Positions 10,478 through 21,790 of a DNA stretch of 64,000 nucleotides are shown one piece after another (position 1 is the first letter of the stretch; every line of letters starts with the position of its first letter). The position numbers and the translations under genes are program-made. The stretch covers positions 1,860,001 to 1,924,000 of the forward strand of contig JANEZZ010001905.1 of the NCBI GenBank assembly GCA_026122225.1. The letters run 5' to 3'. Source of the stretch: Heloderma charlesbogerti (taxonomy: Eukaryota; Chordata; Lepidosauria; Squamata; Helodermatidae). Under the pieces are notes generated by a model. The model was not told the origin of the DNA and ran no database searches. It was given only the letters and a program-made list of their open reading frames with translations.

Positions 10478-13173
10478 CTAGCCTGCCTCTGGAAACACAT
10501 CAAGGAGGGAGCCATCACAGCCTCCCTGGGAAGGGCATGGGGCAGCCACTGAGAAGGCCCTCTCCTGGGTTCCCACCAAACATGCCTGTGACAGTGGTGG
10601 GACTGAGAGAAGGGCCTCCCCAGAGGATCTTAGGACATGGGCAGGTTCATAAGGGAGGATACGGTCTTTCAGATAAGCTGGACCAGAGCCGTATAGGGCT
10701 TTATAGGTCATAGCCAGCACTTTGAATTGTGCCTTGGAACAGACTGGAAGCCAGTGAAGCTGTTTTAACAAGGGAGTTGTATGCTCCCTGTAGCCAGCCC
10801 CAGTCAACAGTCTGGCAGCAGCTCTTTGGACCAACTGCAGTTTCCGAACACTCTTCGTAGGCAGTCCCACATTGAGCGTATTGCAGAAATCCAAACAGGA
10901 TGTAACTAAGACGTGTCTAGGGATGTACGAAACTCACTTACCTTTGCTCCGTCCCTCCCCGCGGAATCCTTGATGGGGAGGGAGGCGATCTGGTCCTCCC
11001 CCACCCCGGAATCCTCGACGGCCGGCTCCACTCCGCAGCCAGGCTGCAGAGCAGCCAGCCAGGGCCGTCCGCAGCCGGATTTCCGGCCGTGGACGGCCCG
11101 GTTCGGACGCAAATGGCGGCCGTCATAGCGGCTGCCTTTTGCATCCAGCCAGACAACCATGATAGGCTATGTAAGAATTTACGTAGCCTATCACGGCTAA
11201 CCTGAAAAACAAAAACAAAAACACGCAGCGTACGCAAATGGCAGCGGCTACGGCAGCTGCCATTTGCGTTCCCTATTTTTCGCCGATTTATCTTACATAA
11301 ATATTTATGTAAGATAAAACGGCAAAAAAAAAGGGGAACGCAAATAGCATAGTGGACACTGTTTGCGTTCCTTTATTTTTCGCCGTTCTAGCCTACGTAA
11401 ATATTCTTTAGAATCTGGCCTCACTGGAATCCGTGGCGGAATTCTCCACCATCCCTAGACGTGTCACCGTGGCCAGATCAGACATCTCCAGCAACGGGCA
11501 CACTTGGCGCACTAGTTGTAACTGTGCAAAAGCACTCCTGGCCACCGCTGAAACCTGAGCTTAGGACTGAATCCAGGAGCACCCCCAAACTGCGAACCTG
11601 AGTCTTTGGGGAGTGCAACCTCATCCCACACAGGCTGAATCCCTCTTCCCTGATCTGCCTTTTGACTGACCAGGAGCACCTCTGCCTTGTCTGGATTAAG
11701 CTTCAATTTATTCTCCCTCATCCAGTCCATTACTGATGCCAAGCACTGGTTAAGGACAGAAACAGCTTCCTTGGAATCTGATGGAAAGTAGAAGTAGAGC
11801 TGGGCGTCATCAGCATATTGGTGGCACCGAACTCCAAAACTCTGGACAACCTCCCCCAGCGGTTTCATGTAGATATTAAATAGCATGTGGGACAGAACAG
11901 AACCCTGAGGGACCCCACAAGCTAACGGCCACGTAGTCTAACAGGCATCCCCCAACACCACCGTCTGAGTTCGTCCCGCTAGGAAGGAATGGAGCCACTG
12001 TAAAACAGTACCCCCAAGTCCCATCCCAGTGAGGCATCCCAGAAGAATACCATGGTTGATGGTATCGAATGCCGCTGAGAGGCCCAGCAGAACTAACAGG
12101 GGCACACTCCCCCTGTCCAGTTCCCGGTGTAGGTCATCCACCAAGGCGACCAAAGCTGTCTCTATCCCACACCCAGGCCTGAAACCAGATTGAAATGGAT
12201 CAAGATAATCCATTTCATCCAGGAACCCCTGGGGCTGGGAGGTCACCACACGCTCTAATACCTTGCCCAAACATGGTACATTAGGGGCTGGACAATAGTT
12301 ATCTAGTACGGTGGGATTCAGGGAAGGCTTCTTCAACAGAGGTCTCACAACCGCCTCTTTTAAGCATAACGGAACAATGCCTTGTTCCAGAGAGGCATTA
12401 ACCACTCCCGTTGTCCACTCAGCCAGTCCTCCTCTGGCCTCTTTAATAAGCAAGGAGGGGCAAGGACCCAGCATACACGTGGTGGCTCTCACTGCTCCAA
12501 GGATCCTGTCCACATCCTCGGGCTGCACAAATTGAAAAGAATCCATTAACACCGAACAAGCAGGAGCCAAAGTGACATCCACAGGATCTGCATCAACTAC
12601 AGCATCCAAGTCAGAATGGATCTGAGCGATTTTATCAGCAAAGTGCTGGGCAAATTGTTCACAGCAGGCTGTCGAATGGTCGGCATTTTCATCACATGGG
12701 CCAGGATGTAGAAGACCCCTGGCCACTTGAAACAGGTCCGCTGGCCAGCTCCCTGCAGATGCAATGGTGGCAGAAAAGAAAGACTTCTTTGCTGCCCTCA
12801 CTGCCACGGAGTAGGCTTTCAGGTAAGCTCTAGCCCGTGTTCGATCGCACCCATTCTGGGTTTTCCGCCAATGTCGCTCCAGTCTCCGCCTCCTTCGCTT
12901 CATCGCCAGCGGTTCCCCGGAGAGCCAGGGCGCTGGTCTGGCTCTGCTCCGTGAGAGGGGGCGCTCAGGCGCGATTGTGCCCCCACCCTGGCCATTTCCC
13001 TGTTCCAGAGATCCGCCAGGGCTTCGACAGGATCGCCTGCCGAGGCAGCAGGAAAATCCCCGAGAGCCATCAGGAAACCATCCGGATCCATCAGCCTCCT
13101 GGGGCGGACCCCCACCCCTGCAGAGGCGCTGGGTTCCAGTGAGTCTAAACCCACCAGGTAGTGATCTGTCCAT
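10478..13173 (-). pseudogene. L2 ORF2 (endonuclease/reverse transcriptase) remnant
   Basis: A 411-codon frame (13173-11938) covers the endonuclease-RT linker and RT fingers/palm, with LIKEARGG, ERVVTSQPQGF, DPFQSGFRPG and motif A reading LGLSAAFDTINHG. In the related plus-strand L2 blocks and the family generally, the residue before LSAAFD is the catalytic Asp; here it is Gly. The frame stops just after VVLGDAC. A second frame (11886-11512) holds MLFNIYMKPLGEVV and an intact YADD motif. A third (10894-10478) holds the C-terminal VQRAAARLLTG and HWLPV region. The hairpin element lies between the second and third parts. With stops, the motif A change and the insertion, this copy is dead. Confidence 0.8.
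10918..11457 (-). mobile_element. TACGTA-hairpin element inside L2, perfect 8-bp TSD
   Basis: 540-bp copy with B-type left end TAGGGATGTACGAAACTCAC and A-type right end GGAATTCTCCACCATCCCTA. The flanks GACGTGTC (10910-10917 and 11458-11465) are identical. TACGTA palindromes or variants lie at about 11159-11194 and 11283-11318 (the latter AT-shifted, CTTACATAAATATTTATGTAAG), with a half unit at 11384-11402 that joins abruptly to the A arm. An antisense GGTAAGT lies near the left end. Non-coding. Confidence 0.9.
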
Positions 13174-13242
13174 GACAATGGAATAACAGAAAGTTCCTCC
13201 ACACCCAGATCACCATCATCCTGCCCAGCATAGAAAACTAGG

Positions 13243-13492
13243 TCTATTATTTATTTATTTATTTATTGCATTTGTATCCCACCTTTTTTCCTCTTGCAAG
13301 GAACCCAAGGCAGCTTACATTATCCTCCTCCTCTCCATTTTCACAACAACAACCCTGTGAGGTGGGTTGGGCTGAGAGTCTGTGACTGGCCCAAAGTCAC
13401 CCAGTGAGCTTCCATGGCCGAGTGGGGACTAGAACCCGGCTCTCCTGGCTCCCAGTCCAGCACTTGAACCACTACACCAGACTGGCTCTCTT
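13243..13492 (-). mobile_element. tRNA-derived SINE, antisense
   Basis: Reverse-strand SINE. Box A is seen on the plus strand as CCACTACACCA (13469-13479) and box B as GGACTAGAACC (13426-13436), both near RNA polymerase III consensus. The body has the complements of CACTGGGTGACTTTGGGCC and CCTCACAGGGTTGTTGTTG, and the tail is (ATTT)n at 13243-13267. The forward version of the same family is at 47745-47996. It looks like a common squamate tRNA-SINE, but I do not assign a name. Confidence 0.85.
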
Positions 13493-14451
13493 ATTTAAAA
13501 TGAAACACTTAGGTGCAACCCTATGGATACTCCCCTTTCAAAGAACGTGCAGAAAATTCTAACAGAGGGAAACCCGGCATACTCAATATCCAGCGCGAAG
13601 GCTTAGCAACGATGAACGACAATGCAAACCATTTTCTCCTCTCCTAACTAGTGATGCCAGTGAAATTCAGGATACACATTTTCCCAACTTGTTCAGGTTG
13701 ATCAAGAAATGCCTCCCCACTTTCTCAGCCACATTCTCAAGCTGAGGACGGGCAGGAACACTTTCTTCACATTCTCAGGTGAGTTGGAGAAACTCTGAAG
13801 GTCTTTCGGGGGTGGGGGACCTAGATTTTTGGCAGAGAGTAGCAGTCGAGGCTTCTCCTTTTTCTTGTTTTTCAACTTTTTCCCATCCTTGCTTTTATTT
13901 AAACAGTTTTTGCCACTGGTTTCCTGAGGTGACAGCGCACCCCACCCCCCATGTTAAAAAAAAGTGAAAAGATGCCTGCTTGTCCCCTGGTTTTGTGTCA
14001 ACACAGCAAAGCCCAGGCCATTTTTCTGCCTGAGGTGAAGAACAAGATGGCGCCCCTTGCACGCCATGCACAAAAGCTGGCTGGCCTGGGAGCCGAATCT
14101 TTCTCTAGCACTGGCGATGGACAGCATCCTCCCCTCTGTCTCGCTCTGCCTAGGGGTAGGGCCGCCCGGAGCCGCTGCAGCGAAAGTGGCAGTGGTGAGG
14201 GAGAGCTGAAAGGGATGTAGCATCCCTGGGAGAGCGGGCCTCGGGTCGTACTGCTGCCAGGACATGCCAGGGAAGAGCAAGGGGAAGGGGAAGTGTCTGG
14301 AGTCTCGTGGGTGCGAGGACTTAGAAACCTCCTTGCGCCCTTCAGAATGCCATTAGAAGCACAGGAAGGGTCGCAGAATTCAGAATTGGGTTTGGAAAAA
14401 CTGTGCTATTTTCCCTCCAATATTTCAGGGGTGGGGAAGGAGGCTCAGTTT
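13493..14451. other. no recognised feature
   Basis: Mostly unique sequence. A GC-rich patch at 14040-14240 contains several CpGs but no recognisable exon. Confidence 0.4.
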
Positions 14452-14790
14452 GTTTTATTTATTTCTTAGATTTCTATGCTGCCCAATAGCCGAAGCTCTT
14501 GAGCAGTTCTAAAACCAGGAAATGCAGCACAATTAAACAAAATTTAAACATTTAAAAGTTTAAACTACAGTCTAAAAACCAAAGTAAAAACCAGCAGCTG
14601 TGCAACCATTTAAAAACACAATGACAGATTTAAAAACAGCAAAAACTGAAAGCCTAAAATGCCTGGGAGAATAAGAAGGTCCTCACCGGGCACCAAAAAG
14701 ACCACAATGCGGGCATCAAGCAAGCCTTTCTTGGGGAGAGGAGCGTTTAACAACTGGGGTGCCACAATGGAAAATCCGACACTTGTGAGC
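14452..14790 (-). mobile_element. L2 LINE 3' tail, antisense
   Basis: Reverse of the L2 end: ATTTCTATGCTGCCCAATAG then CCGAAGCTCTTGAGCAG, followed by an A-rich body and AAGGTCCTCACCGGGCACC. It matches in reverse the tails at 9530-9824 and 30549-30972. Untranslated fragment. Confidence 0.7.
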
Positions 14791-16540
14791 TCGGGTGAGT
14801 ACACCTATTGTTGCTCACCACACTGGGTGTGGTTCCTCTCACTGCTGCATTTCCCATGAAGCTGTAGCCCTGCAAACAAGTCAGCAGCAATGCCAGGCAA
14901 CAGGCTCCGGGCCTCAGGCCCCCTCCCGTGCGTGGCTTGCTCCTTTTGCTGCAACCAGCAAAAGAGCTGGTTGAGGAGCTGGTTGCAAGAGCTGGCTGAG
15001 GAGGTTGATAATATGGGAGTAGCGTTCACACTGCCATGCGCCATGACTCGCTTGCTCTCTGATGCACTGCAGATCAAACAGAGCCATCTCCCCCATCCCT
15101 ACCCTGTCTGAAAACAAGGAAATAAACTGATTGCCCGCTATTTTAAAGAGACAGTAGCACGGATTACATGTGGATAGGCCAAACTCACTGGGAGAAAAGG
15201 ATAGTGCATTAGAAGGATATAGGCACACTTAATATTGTACCCCCTGATTTATTCTATAAGACCCAGTATTATGTATGCTCATATTAATGTGCACTCCACT
15301 GTTTAAGTGCATCAAGGTCAGTTGCAGTCTCACTTCCAGCCCCTGTTTCAGTGGCTGGCAGAATACCACCATTTGCTTATTTCAACAACTTTATTTACGT
15401 GATCAACCACTTAATGTGCTGCGCTTTCTAATCTGCTTACAGGCTACAGGAGACTAAATCAATATCATGCGAATTCCACATTGCTGCAGTCCTGCCACAC
15501 AACTGTAGATGTTTCTATTACCATTTTGGCTTTTTCACAAATGCTTCTAGTCCTCATGGGCCAGAAACTTAGCAACTGATGGCAATGCCTGGTGAAGTCT
15601 TCAGAAGCCTGGTGACAGATTGAGCAGGGTTTACGGTGGCCAAGGGTGGTGGCGAGGCAGTTGTGCGGCCCACTGATTCTTGCCCATCCTGTGGCCAGCA
15701 AACACATAATGACCAAAATATATGCAGTGTTTGTTTTTCCATCATCTATTTAGTTTATAGAAATCAGCTTGTTCTTGCTCCAGGGCACATGACTCTGACT
15801 AAAGCTACACAGAACAGAAGACGACGCCTCTGTTCTTACTCGCATTTCAAGGCACATCTGCTTTGCATGCAGAAGGGCTCAGGTTCAGTCCCAGCATCTC
15901 AGGCACACCTGAAACAGGGAGCAAGAGGCTGCACCTGGGGAACTAAATCAGGAGCCTCGGGTGTCCTCGATCATCATTACAAGCCCTTCATTGGCAAGGT
16001 TCTTAGTTGTGCTGTTCATCCGGTTCCATCCCTTGGGAGTTGATTACCCCTGGGGTAAACAGTGAGCTTCTATCCCAGTGGTTATTTGCTGAACCTACAC
16101 CTTTTGAACTGGGGAGTCCTCCCTACCCAGTGGGCTCGCTTAGCCACACTGACAAGGCACTCTGCACCTGCTCTGGGGTGCTGTCACCCTCCCTATGATT
16201 CCCCCTCCACATTCCATAGCTGAGTCCTGGCACAGTGAAAATAGGTTCTGGGGCTCAACCTCATTTCCCGTCTCCTCTAACAGCTGCCCATTTTAATCAT
16301 TTAAAAGATCCCCCCCCCCGCACAGCTCAGCATAGGTCTCCCCCACTTCTACACCATACATGTGTCATAGGAGTGCTCTGTTGGTGCTAAACCAGAACCC
16401 AGTTCTCACTCTGGGTTGTACCCTTCGGCCTGCAAGTAAGGGCATGCAGGACACTAATGTTCCCTGCGCATAGAAAACGAGAACCCTTCTTCTTCGAGTG
16501 GCCACTAGAAAAAGAGGGCAAAAGAGGACACGACTTTGAA
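14791..16540. other. no recognised feature
   Basis: Unique-looking sequence without identifiable gene or repeat. Frames of 70-135 codons occur on both strands but none shows a known motif. Confidence 0.4.
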
Positions 16541-16544
16541 TAAC

Positions 16545-16920
16545 ATTTGCACACATGTGTATATGCAAATTTAGGAAGTATGGCTATAATTTAAATAGAA
16601 ACATAATGCATCCCACCATAATGTGGAAGACTGTGACCAGCTGACCTCTGCACCTCGCTCAGTCTGCTGTTGTCCGGGCGTTAACTGTTCATGGGCACCT
16701 CCAAGGCCCCTGCTGCTCTCCCCTCATGTGTGTTTGTGTGTATGTGTGTGTGTGTGTGGGGGGGTGTTTTGTTGTGTTGTGTGTTTGGTTTTTATTTACT
16801 TTAAACAGGACTTGGACTGGACAGCCCTTCAAACAGATGACTGCCCTCCTCTATTATAGGACTGCCCTCTATTATATAGCTCTTCAAACAGCAGACAGTC
16901 CTCCATAAAGTAGGGCACCT
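16545..16920 (+). repeat. unnamed interspersed repeat R2, copy 1
   Basis: Shares with 19191-20378 the series ATGCAAATTTA, ATAATTTAAATAGA, GTGTGGAAGACTGTGACCAG-like sequence, GGACTTGGACTGGACAGCCC and TTCAAACAGA, then a duplicated CTGCCCTC/TCTATTATA segment. A third, shorter piece is at 39985-40132. No coding potential or terminal repeat seen. A (TG)n run at 16723-16760 lies inside. Confidence 0.55.
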
Positions 16921-17690
16921 GTCCTGGCCACCCTCACTGTCTCGCCTGTTGCAGGCCACAGCTCCATAACAGCCCGGCCAGGTGAGAGGCAGCGCCCCTC
17001 CCCTCCGCCCCCTCCCTGTGCATTCCTAAGGAGACCACCCTCAGTCAATGATTTCGCTGCTCCTGAGGAGCAGGGCGAGTCTTCCGGGCATCGCTCGGGG
17101 ACCATTTCTGCAAAGTCGCACTGACCTCCCCGCAGGCTCCCCTGGCACTCGCTGGGACCCTGGAGGGGAACTACTTAGCGATATTGCTTAGGGAGGACGG
17201 GCAGCAACATTTTGCTCCCATTAGCTAATATTCAATGCACAGGGCATCCCGGGCTTGGCAAGAGTGAGCTCCTGACAAGGCAATCTGGCCTCCTCCTGCC
17301 GAAAGAACGTGGAATTCAAGAGAGAAGACCTGCGCCTTTAGGTTCAGATGGGCCTGCTTATGGAAGTGCGGCTACAGGGTAGGGGCTAAGATACCCACGG
17401 ATTCTCCTCGCCTTGCCCCCCGTGCATCCTGCACGACAGCTGATGGCTGGGAGTGGTCCTGGAGGTGCTGGGTCACAGCCCTGCCCCTTGGGCCCTGGTG
17501 GGCCCAGGGAGAGGAATAAAAGCCCGGAGGTCAGTTACTATTGCAGCCCTGATGATGAACTCTGTCAAAGGGGGAATTCTAAGCACTGCAGCTTCTCACG
17601 CAGGTGTGTGTGAAAAGCTGCATTTCCTGGAATAGCTGTCTTTTATACAATTAAATTATTACATTAAATGTATTTACTTTATTACATTTT
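16921..17690. other. no recognised feature
   Basis: Moderately GC-rich unique sequence; nothing identified. Confidence 0.4.
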
Positions 17691-17892
17691 AATGCTGAAG
17701 GCAGGTGGGCCTACATGGACCCGCCCTTTAATCTTCACAACAACCCTGTGAGGTCAGTTAGAGACAGTCAGAGAGACAGCAAGTAGAGCAAGAGCACCAG
17801 GTAAGCATCATAGCTATCTGGCACTTTGGAGCCAGGCCTCGGAGTCCCGCCACCCGTAGGCCAGCACTCCGAGCGCTACGCCACGCTGGCTC
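17690..17892 (-). mobile_element. degenerate tRNA-SINE, antisense
   Basis: Contains AACAACCCTGTGAGGTCAGT (the SINE body in reverse) and ends GCGCTACGCCACGCTGGCTC, where CTACGCCACGCTGGCTC is the reversed 5' end of the SINE seen at 13243-13492. It is more diverged and shortened than that copy. Confidence 0.6.
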
Positions 17893-18109
17893 AGGAGCCC
17901 TGCTGCCCTCCTTCACAGATTGTCCCCCTGCCTCTTTCCCCCCCTACAGGGCGAGAAGCCCACTTCCCCCTTGAAGCCATAATTCTGCTCTGGAGAACCA
18001 AGGATTGGATGAATCTGTCAATTTCACTTTATCTCAGTTTCCCTTTCTTCCAGTCATAACTTTGGTTTGTCCTGAATGTTGAGAGGTCTTTTTTTTCTTT
18101 TCTTTTTTT

Positions 18110-18430
18110 TACAGTTGGAATGAAACTTCATGCATTTTGGTGCATAGTGATCCTCATACATGAATTTTGGTATGCATTTTTGCCTAATACACACATTTTT
18201 GCTAGCCTGTTTCCTAATATAATGTATTTTTAAATATTATTTTAACTACATTTGAATGTTATTTTCACATTTTGGTAAGCATTTTTTTAAATTGGAAAAC
18301 TCTTGTTGCAAAATTCAGAGAAGGGTGATTTTCGGATAACAGACTTTTGGTTTGCATTGTGGTTTGAAAGTTCAAAATTACATAAATTTGTACTAAAATG
18401 CAAACTGAATGAATTTCTCCCCTGCTGCTA
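18110..18430. repeat. AT-rich repeat related to family R5
   Basis: Repeated GCATTTTGGT and TTTGGTATGCATTTTTGCC motifs; the right part (TTTGGTTTGCATTGTGGTTT through ACTGAATGAATTTCTCCC) aligns loosely with the right ends of 1677-2027 and 52300-52615. Ends not defined. Confidence 0.4.
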
Positions 18431-19190
18431 TTCGCACATCCCGGGTCATGAGCCCTGAGGAACACGGGGTGTCAGGTGTTATGATCCTGGTACCTCAGGC
18501 CACCATGGGGGAAGACTGTGAACAATTGAGGGGTATGCCGTCTTCATACCTTAGCATAGCAAGAGTAGGATCAAAGTGTTCGGTGAGCAGGTGTATGGAG
18601 GGAAGCATTTTGGGGAGCATGAAAATGGTGGTGGCCACAATGACATCAGTTGTGGCAGCAAGTGCTGCAGAAGGAGAAGGCATATTGGTTCCATGCTTTG
18701 GACTCCAATCAATGTCCCCATCGCTTGTGCAAAGTTTGGGGCAGCAATGTTATGCTTCGGGACAAAACCAAGACCTAGTCAGACCCAGCCTGCAAGCATC
18801 TAATGTCTGTTTTGGGAATTAGCTACAGCTTCCGCTGTAAAGTACCCAACAGAGACACAGTCCCCTCACAGAGGGCACCCCCCCCCAACTGGAACCATCT
18901 TCACATGAGCTGGAAACCAATGACAGCAATAGAGTATGTTGCGAGCAGAATGGAGCCATTTTAGACACATGATCTCAAGTTGGCCAGCCTGTACCTTTGT
19001 TCTTAAAGTTAAAAAGAAGACCTGCACAGGACAAGAGTTGGTGCTCCAAATTTTTTGGACCGGGAAGACCCATATTCAAATCCCCACTCAGCTACTAACT
19101 TTGCTGATTGGTGAAAAACCATATTTCCATAGCGTGGCTACTTGAAAGTCACCCCAAAAGAAGGTATGTATCACCAAGAAAGACGACACC
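18431..19190. other. no recognised gene; possible SINE scrap
   Basis: A box-B-like TATTCAAATCCCCACTCAGC near 19075 resembles the tRNA-SINE head, but no body or box A is convincing. Otherwise unassigned. Confidence 0.3.
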
Positions 19191-20378
19191 CATTTGCATT
19201 TGCTCATTTATATGCATCGATGCAAATTTATAAAGAATTATTATAATTTAAATAGATATAGAAGTACACAAATACAGTACATCTCACCACAGTGTGGGAA
19301 TTGTGACCAGGTGACCTGTGTGCTAACTGATGATGGGCACATTCAAGGCCCTGCTCTGCTCTCCCTCCTTATGGTTCTTTGAGTTTAAACTAGGGATGTC
19401 AGAGAATTCCGCCACTGATCTCGGTGAGGCCAAATGCCAGTGCATTCGGCCCCCCAAAATCTGTGGCGGAACGGCCTGCCACCCCCCTGCCCCTCCGTGG
19501 ATCCCCCCCAGGATGAGACGTACCTGGGGCGGATGTTCCGGGCGGTGGTGGCGGCGGCTCCGGCAGCGGCTCTGGCAGTGGTGGCTTCAGTGGCTGGTCT
19601 TCCGACCAGCTGCCGCTGCCATTTGCAGTCTGGCGTTTGGGTTTTTTTTTTTTACAGAGACGTGATAGGCTACGTAAAGACTTACGTAGCCTATCACATC
19701 CCGGTTAAAAAAAAAAAAAAAACGTACGCAAATGGCAGTGGCTACGGCCGCCTCCATTTGCGGTCCTTATTTTTCGCCGTCTTAGTCTACGTAAATATTT
19801 ATGGAGACTATTACGCCGAAAATAAAGGGGAATGCAAATAGCGTAGTGGGTGCTATTTGCGTCCCTTTCTGATTTGCCGTTTTAGCCTACATAAATATTG
19901 ACGTAGACTAAGACGGCAAATCAAAAAGGGACACAAATAGCACCCACTACGCTATTTGCATTCCCCTTTATTTTCGCCATCATAGTCTACGTAACTATTT
20001 ACGTAGACTAAGATGGTGAAAAATAAGGAACGCAAATGGAGGCAGCCGTAGCCGCCGCCATTTGCGTAATCCGTTTTTTGTTTACCCAGCCGCCACTGCG
20101 GCCGGAAATCCGGCTGTGGACTGCCCTGGCCTGGCCGGCAGGTCAGCGAAGCCGCCATGGAGCACAGCCGGCCATCGAGGATTTTGGGGGGGAGGACCAG
20201 ATCGCCTCCCCCCCGTCCAGGATTCCGGGGGGAGGGACGGAATGCCTCCCCCCCCCATGAACAGAATCCACGGAAAGGTAAGTGACTTTCGTATATCCCT
20301 TGTTTAAACCAGACTCAGACTGGACAGCCCTTCAAACAGAGGACCGTCCTGTATAAAGAAGGACATACAGCCACCCTA
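19191..20378 (+). repeat. unnamed interspersed repeat R2, copy 2, split by a hairpin element
   Basis: Left piece 19191-19390 and right piece 20302-20378 together align with 16545-16920 (ATAATTTAAATAGATA, GTGACCAGGTGACCTGTG, CAGACTGGACAGCCC-like and CTTCAAACAGAGGA). The hairpin element at 19391-20301 sits between them with a perfect 8-bp duplication, so R2 was already present when it inserted. Confidence 0.6.
19391..20301 (+). mobile_element. TACGTA-hairpin element, complete, perfect 8-bp TSD
   Basis: 911-bp copy: A-type left end TAGGGATGTCAGAGAATTCC, B-type right end GTGACTTTCGTATATCCCTT. The flanks GTTTAAAC (19383-19390 and 20302-20309) are identical; the site is itself palindromic. TACGTA-type palindromes lie at about 19663-19697, 19777-19812, 19874-19908 and 19981-20015, alternating with CGCAAAT or CACAAAT palindromes. 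A sense GGTAAGT (20277-20283) precedes the right terminus. Non-coding. Confidence 0.92.
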
Positions 20379-21426
20379 GCTTTTGCACCCAGCTCGGTCT
20401 AACTTAATTACTTCTGCATAACATATCCTGCACCCCATCTTAGGACTTTTACAAACTGCAGAACTTTCCACCATGCTTAGCTTTTCCTTCCCCACCCCGA
20501 GCATTTCCCATTTTGCATAATAAACAGTCTGAAGAAGAGCTCTGGGGAACTCAGAAGCTTGCTTATTACTTTATGGCATTTTCCTTGATCCTAAGAAAGG
20601 TATTATCCTACTGTAGATTTGGGTATTTCCCCCCCTCTGACGGACCAACAGAGCTGCCTAGACAACTTTCATGGAACCTCATGGTGTGGGTTCAGCATAA
20701 CCCACTGTATCTCAGCTTAACCGAGCTCACTGGGTCGTTGTGAGGAGAAAAGAAAATAACCCCATTACAAATAAATGTATCGGGAGGGGAGAATCCATGT
20801 AGCGACAGCTGTTCCAGGATCAGAGTGAAGACTGCGGTGCTTTTGAAACAGGTCTCTCGCTCACGCACACACACTCCCCCCTTTCCCTACTAACTTTGAG
20901 CCAGCTTCCCCCTGCCGTGGGAGAAGTCCTTGCACAGCAATCGCAAGGACGAGGGTTCCAGGCAGCCCTTACCTGTCTCAGATGCACTGGAGGGGATTCT
21001 TTGCAAGCCCCTAGCACAGCGTTGACCCCCCACACAGCAGGACAAAGGCTCAGGTTACCTGGCCCAACCGCGCTGTCTGGTCAGGGAGGCCAGAGGAAGA
21101 AGTGCAGAAACTGCTGGGAACGGGCGGGGTGGGCTGTTATCTCGCAGCCAGGAGGGAGGAGTGTTTGCCTTTCTCACTTTCTTTTTGAAAGCTCCGCAAG
21201 TGCTAAAGGCCTTACTGACAGCCGGGGTGCATCATGGGCCATAAGCGGAAAGGGCGGAACCCGCGTCGGTCTGTTTAGTTTGCAGGGTGGAGTTCAGGAG
21301 CAACAGAAAGCAACGTCCTGGTTTCTACCAGCTGAAGGGTGTTTGCATGTAAATGTCCATAGGTCTTCTCAGCGAGCGCACCTTTGCAATATTGCTCTCG
21401 CCATGCAGACAGCAGGCAGCCAAAGT
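20379..21426. other. no recognised feature
   Basis: Unique-looking sequence. A plus-strand frame of 196 codons from 20896 runs on into the MITE at 21427 and has no known motif. Confidence 0.4.
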
Positions 21427-21790
21427 CAGTGCTGGCCCCAGGTTTTGGGGGGCCCTTGGGCAAGACTCCCCCAGTGGGCCCCCTGACTCGCTGGATCGAC
21501 CTTCTCACCGCCATCATAGCCAGCTCCGGTTGCTCCCCCCCTTTCAATTCACTGCTCCCCTTGCTTGCCAGGCAGAGAGAGCCAGGGAGGAAGTCGGCTG
21601 TGGCATCTGCTCCTGCTGCTGCTCCCGTGTCGCCCGCCCACCACCCTTGTCTGGGCCAGAGCGGGAGGCGGGGGATCGCCAGGCGGCTGGGGCAAAGAGG
21701 AGGAGCAGCTCCAGGGGACTCCTGTCTCGCGGCCCCCTGCTGTGGGCCCTTAGCGGGGCCCAACCCTGCCTGCCCTTGACACCGGTCCTG
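21427..21790. mobile_element. GC-rich hAT-like MITE
   Basis: Left end CAGTGCTGGCCCCAGG and right end ACACCGGTCCTG form a short inverted repeat (CAG-GC-GG core). Internal GGGCCC segments also pair across the element. The flanks GCCAAAGT (21419-21426) and GCTAAAAC (21791-21798) agree at 5 of 8. The long overlapping frames here are a by-product of GC content. Confidence 0.5.

Larger units (their letters stand above)
10216..13242 (-). mobile_element. L2 LINE, long antisense copy, split by a hairpin element
   Basis: Antisense LINE running from about 13242 (5' side) to an (ATT)n tail at 10216-10240 (3' end). It carries L2-type reverse transcriptase blocks in several frames and an L2-type C-terminus and 3' untranslated region. 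A 540-bp hairpin element at 10918-11457 interrupts the C-terminal part and leaves a perfect 8-bp duplication. An antisense SINE abuts its 5' side at 13243. The L2 label rests on recognised motifs such as HQYADDAQLY and AAARLLTG. Confidence 0.85.

Noticed and set aside
14040..14240. GC-rich CpG-containing patch as a promoter island
   Set aside because: Only about 200 bp, with no adjacent exon or transcript evidence.
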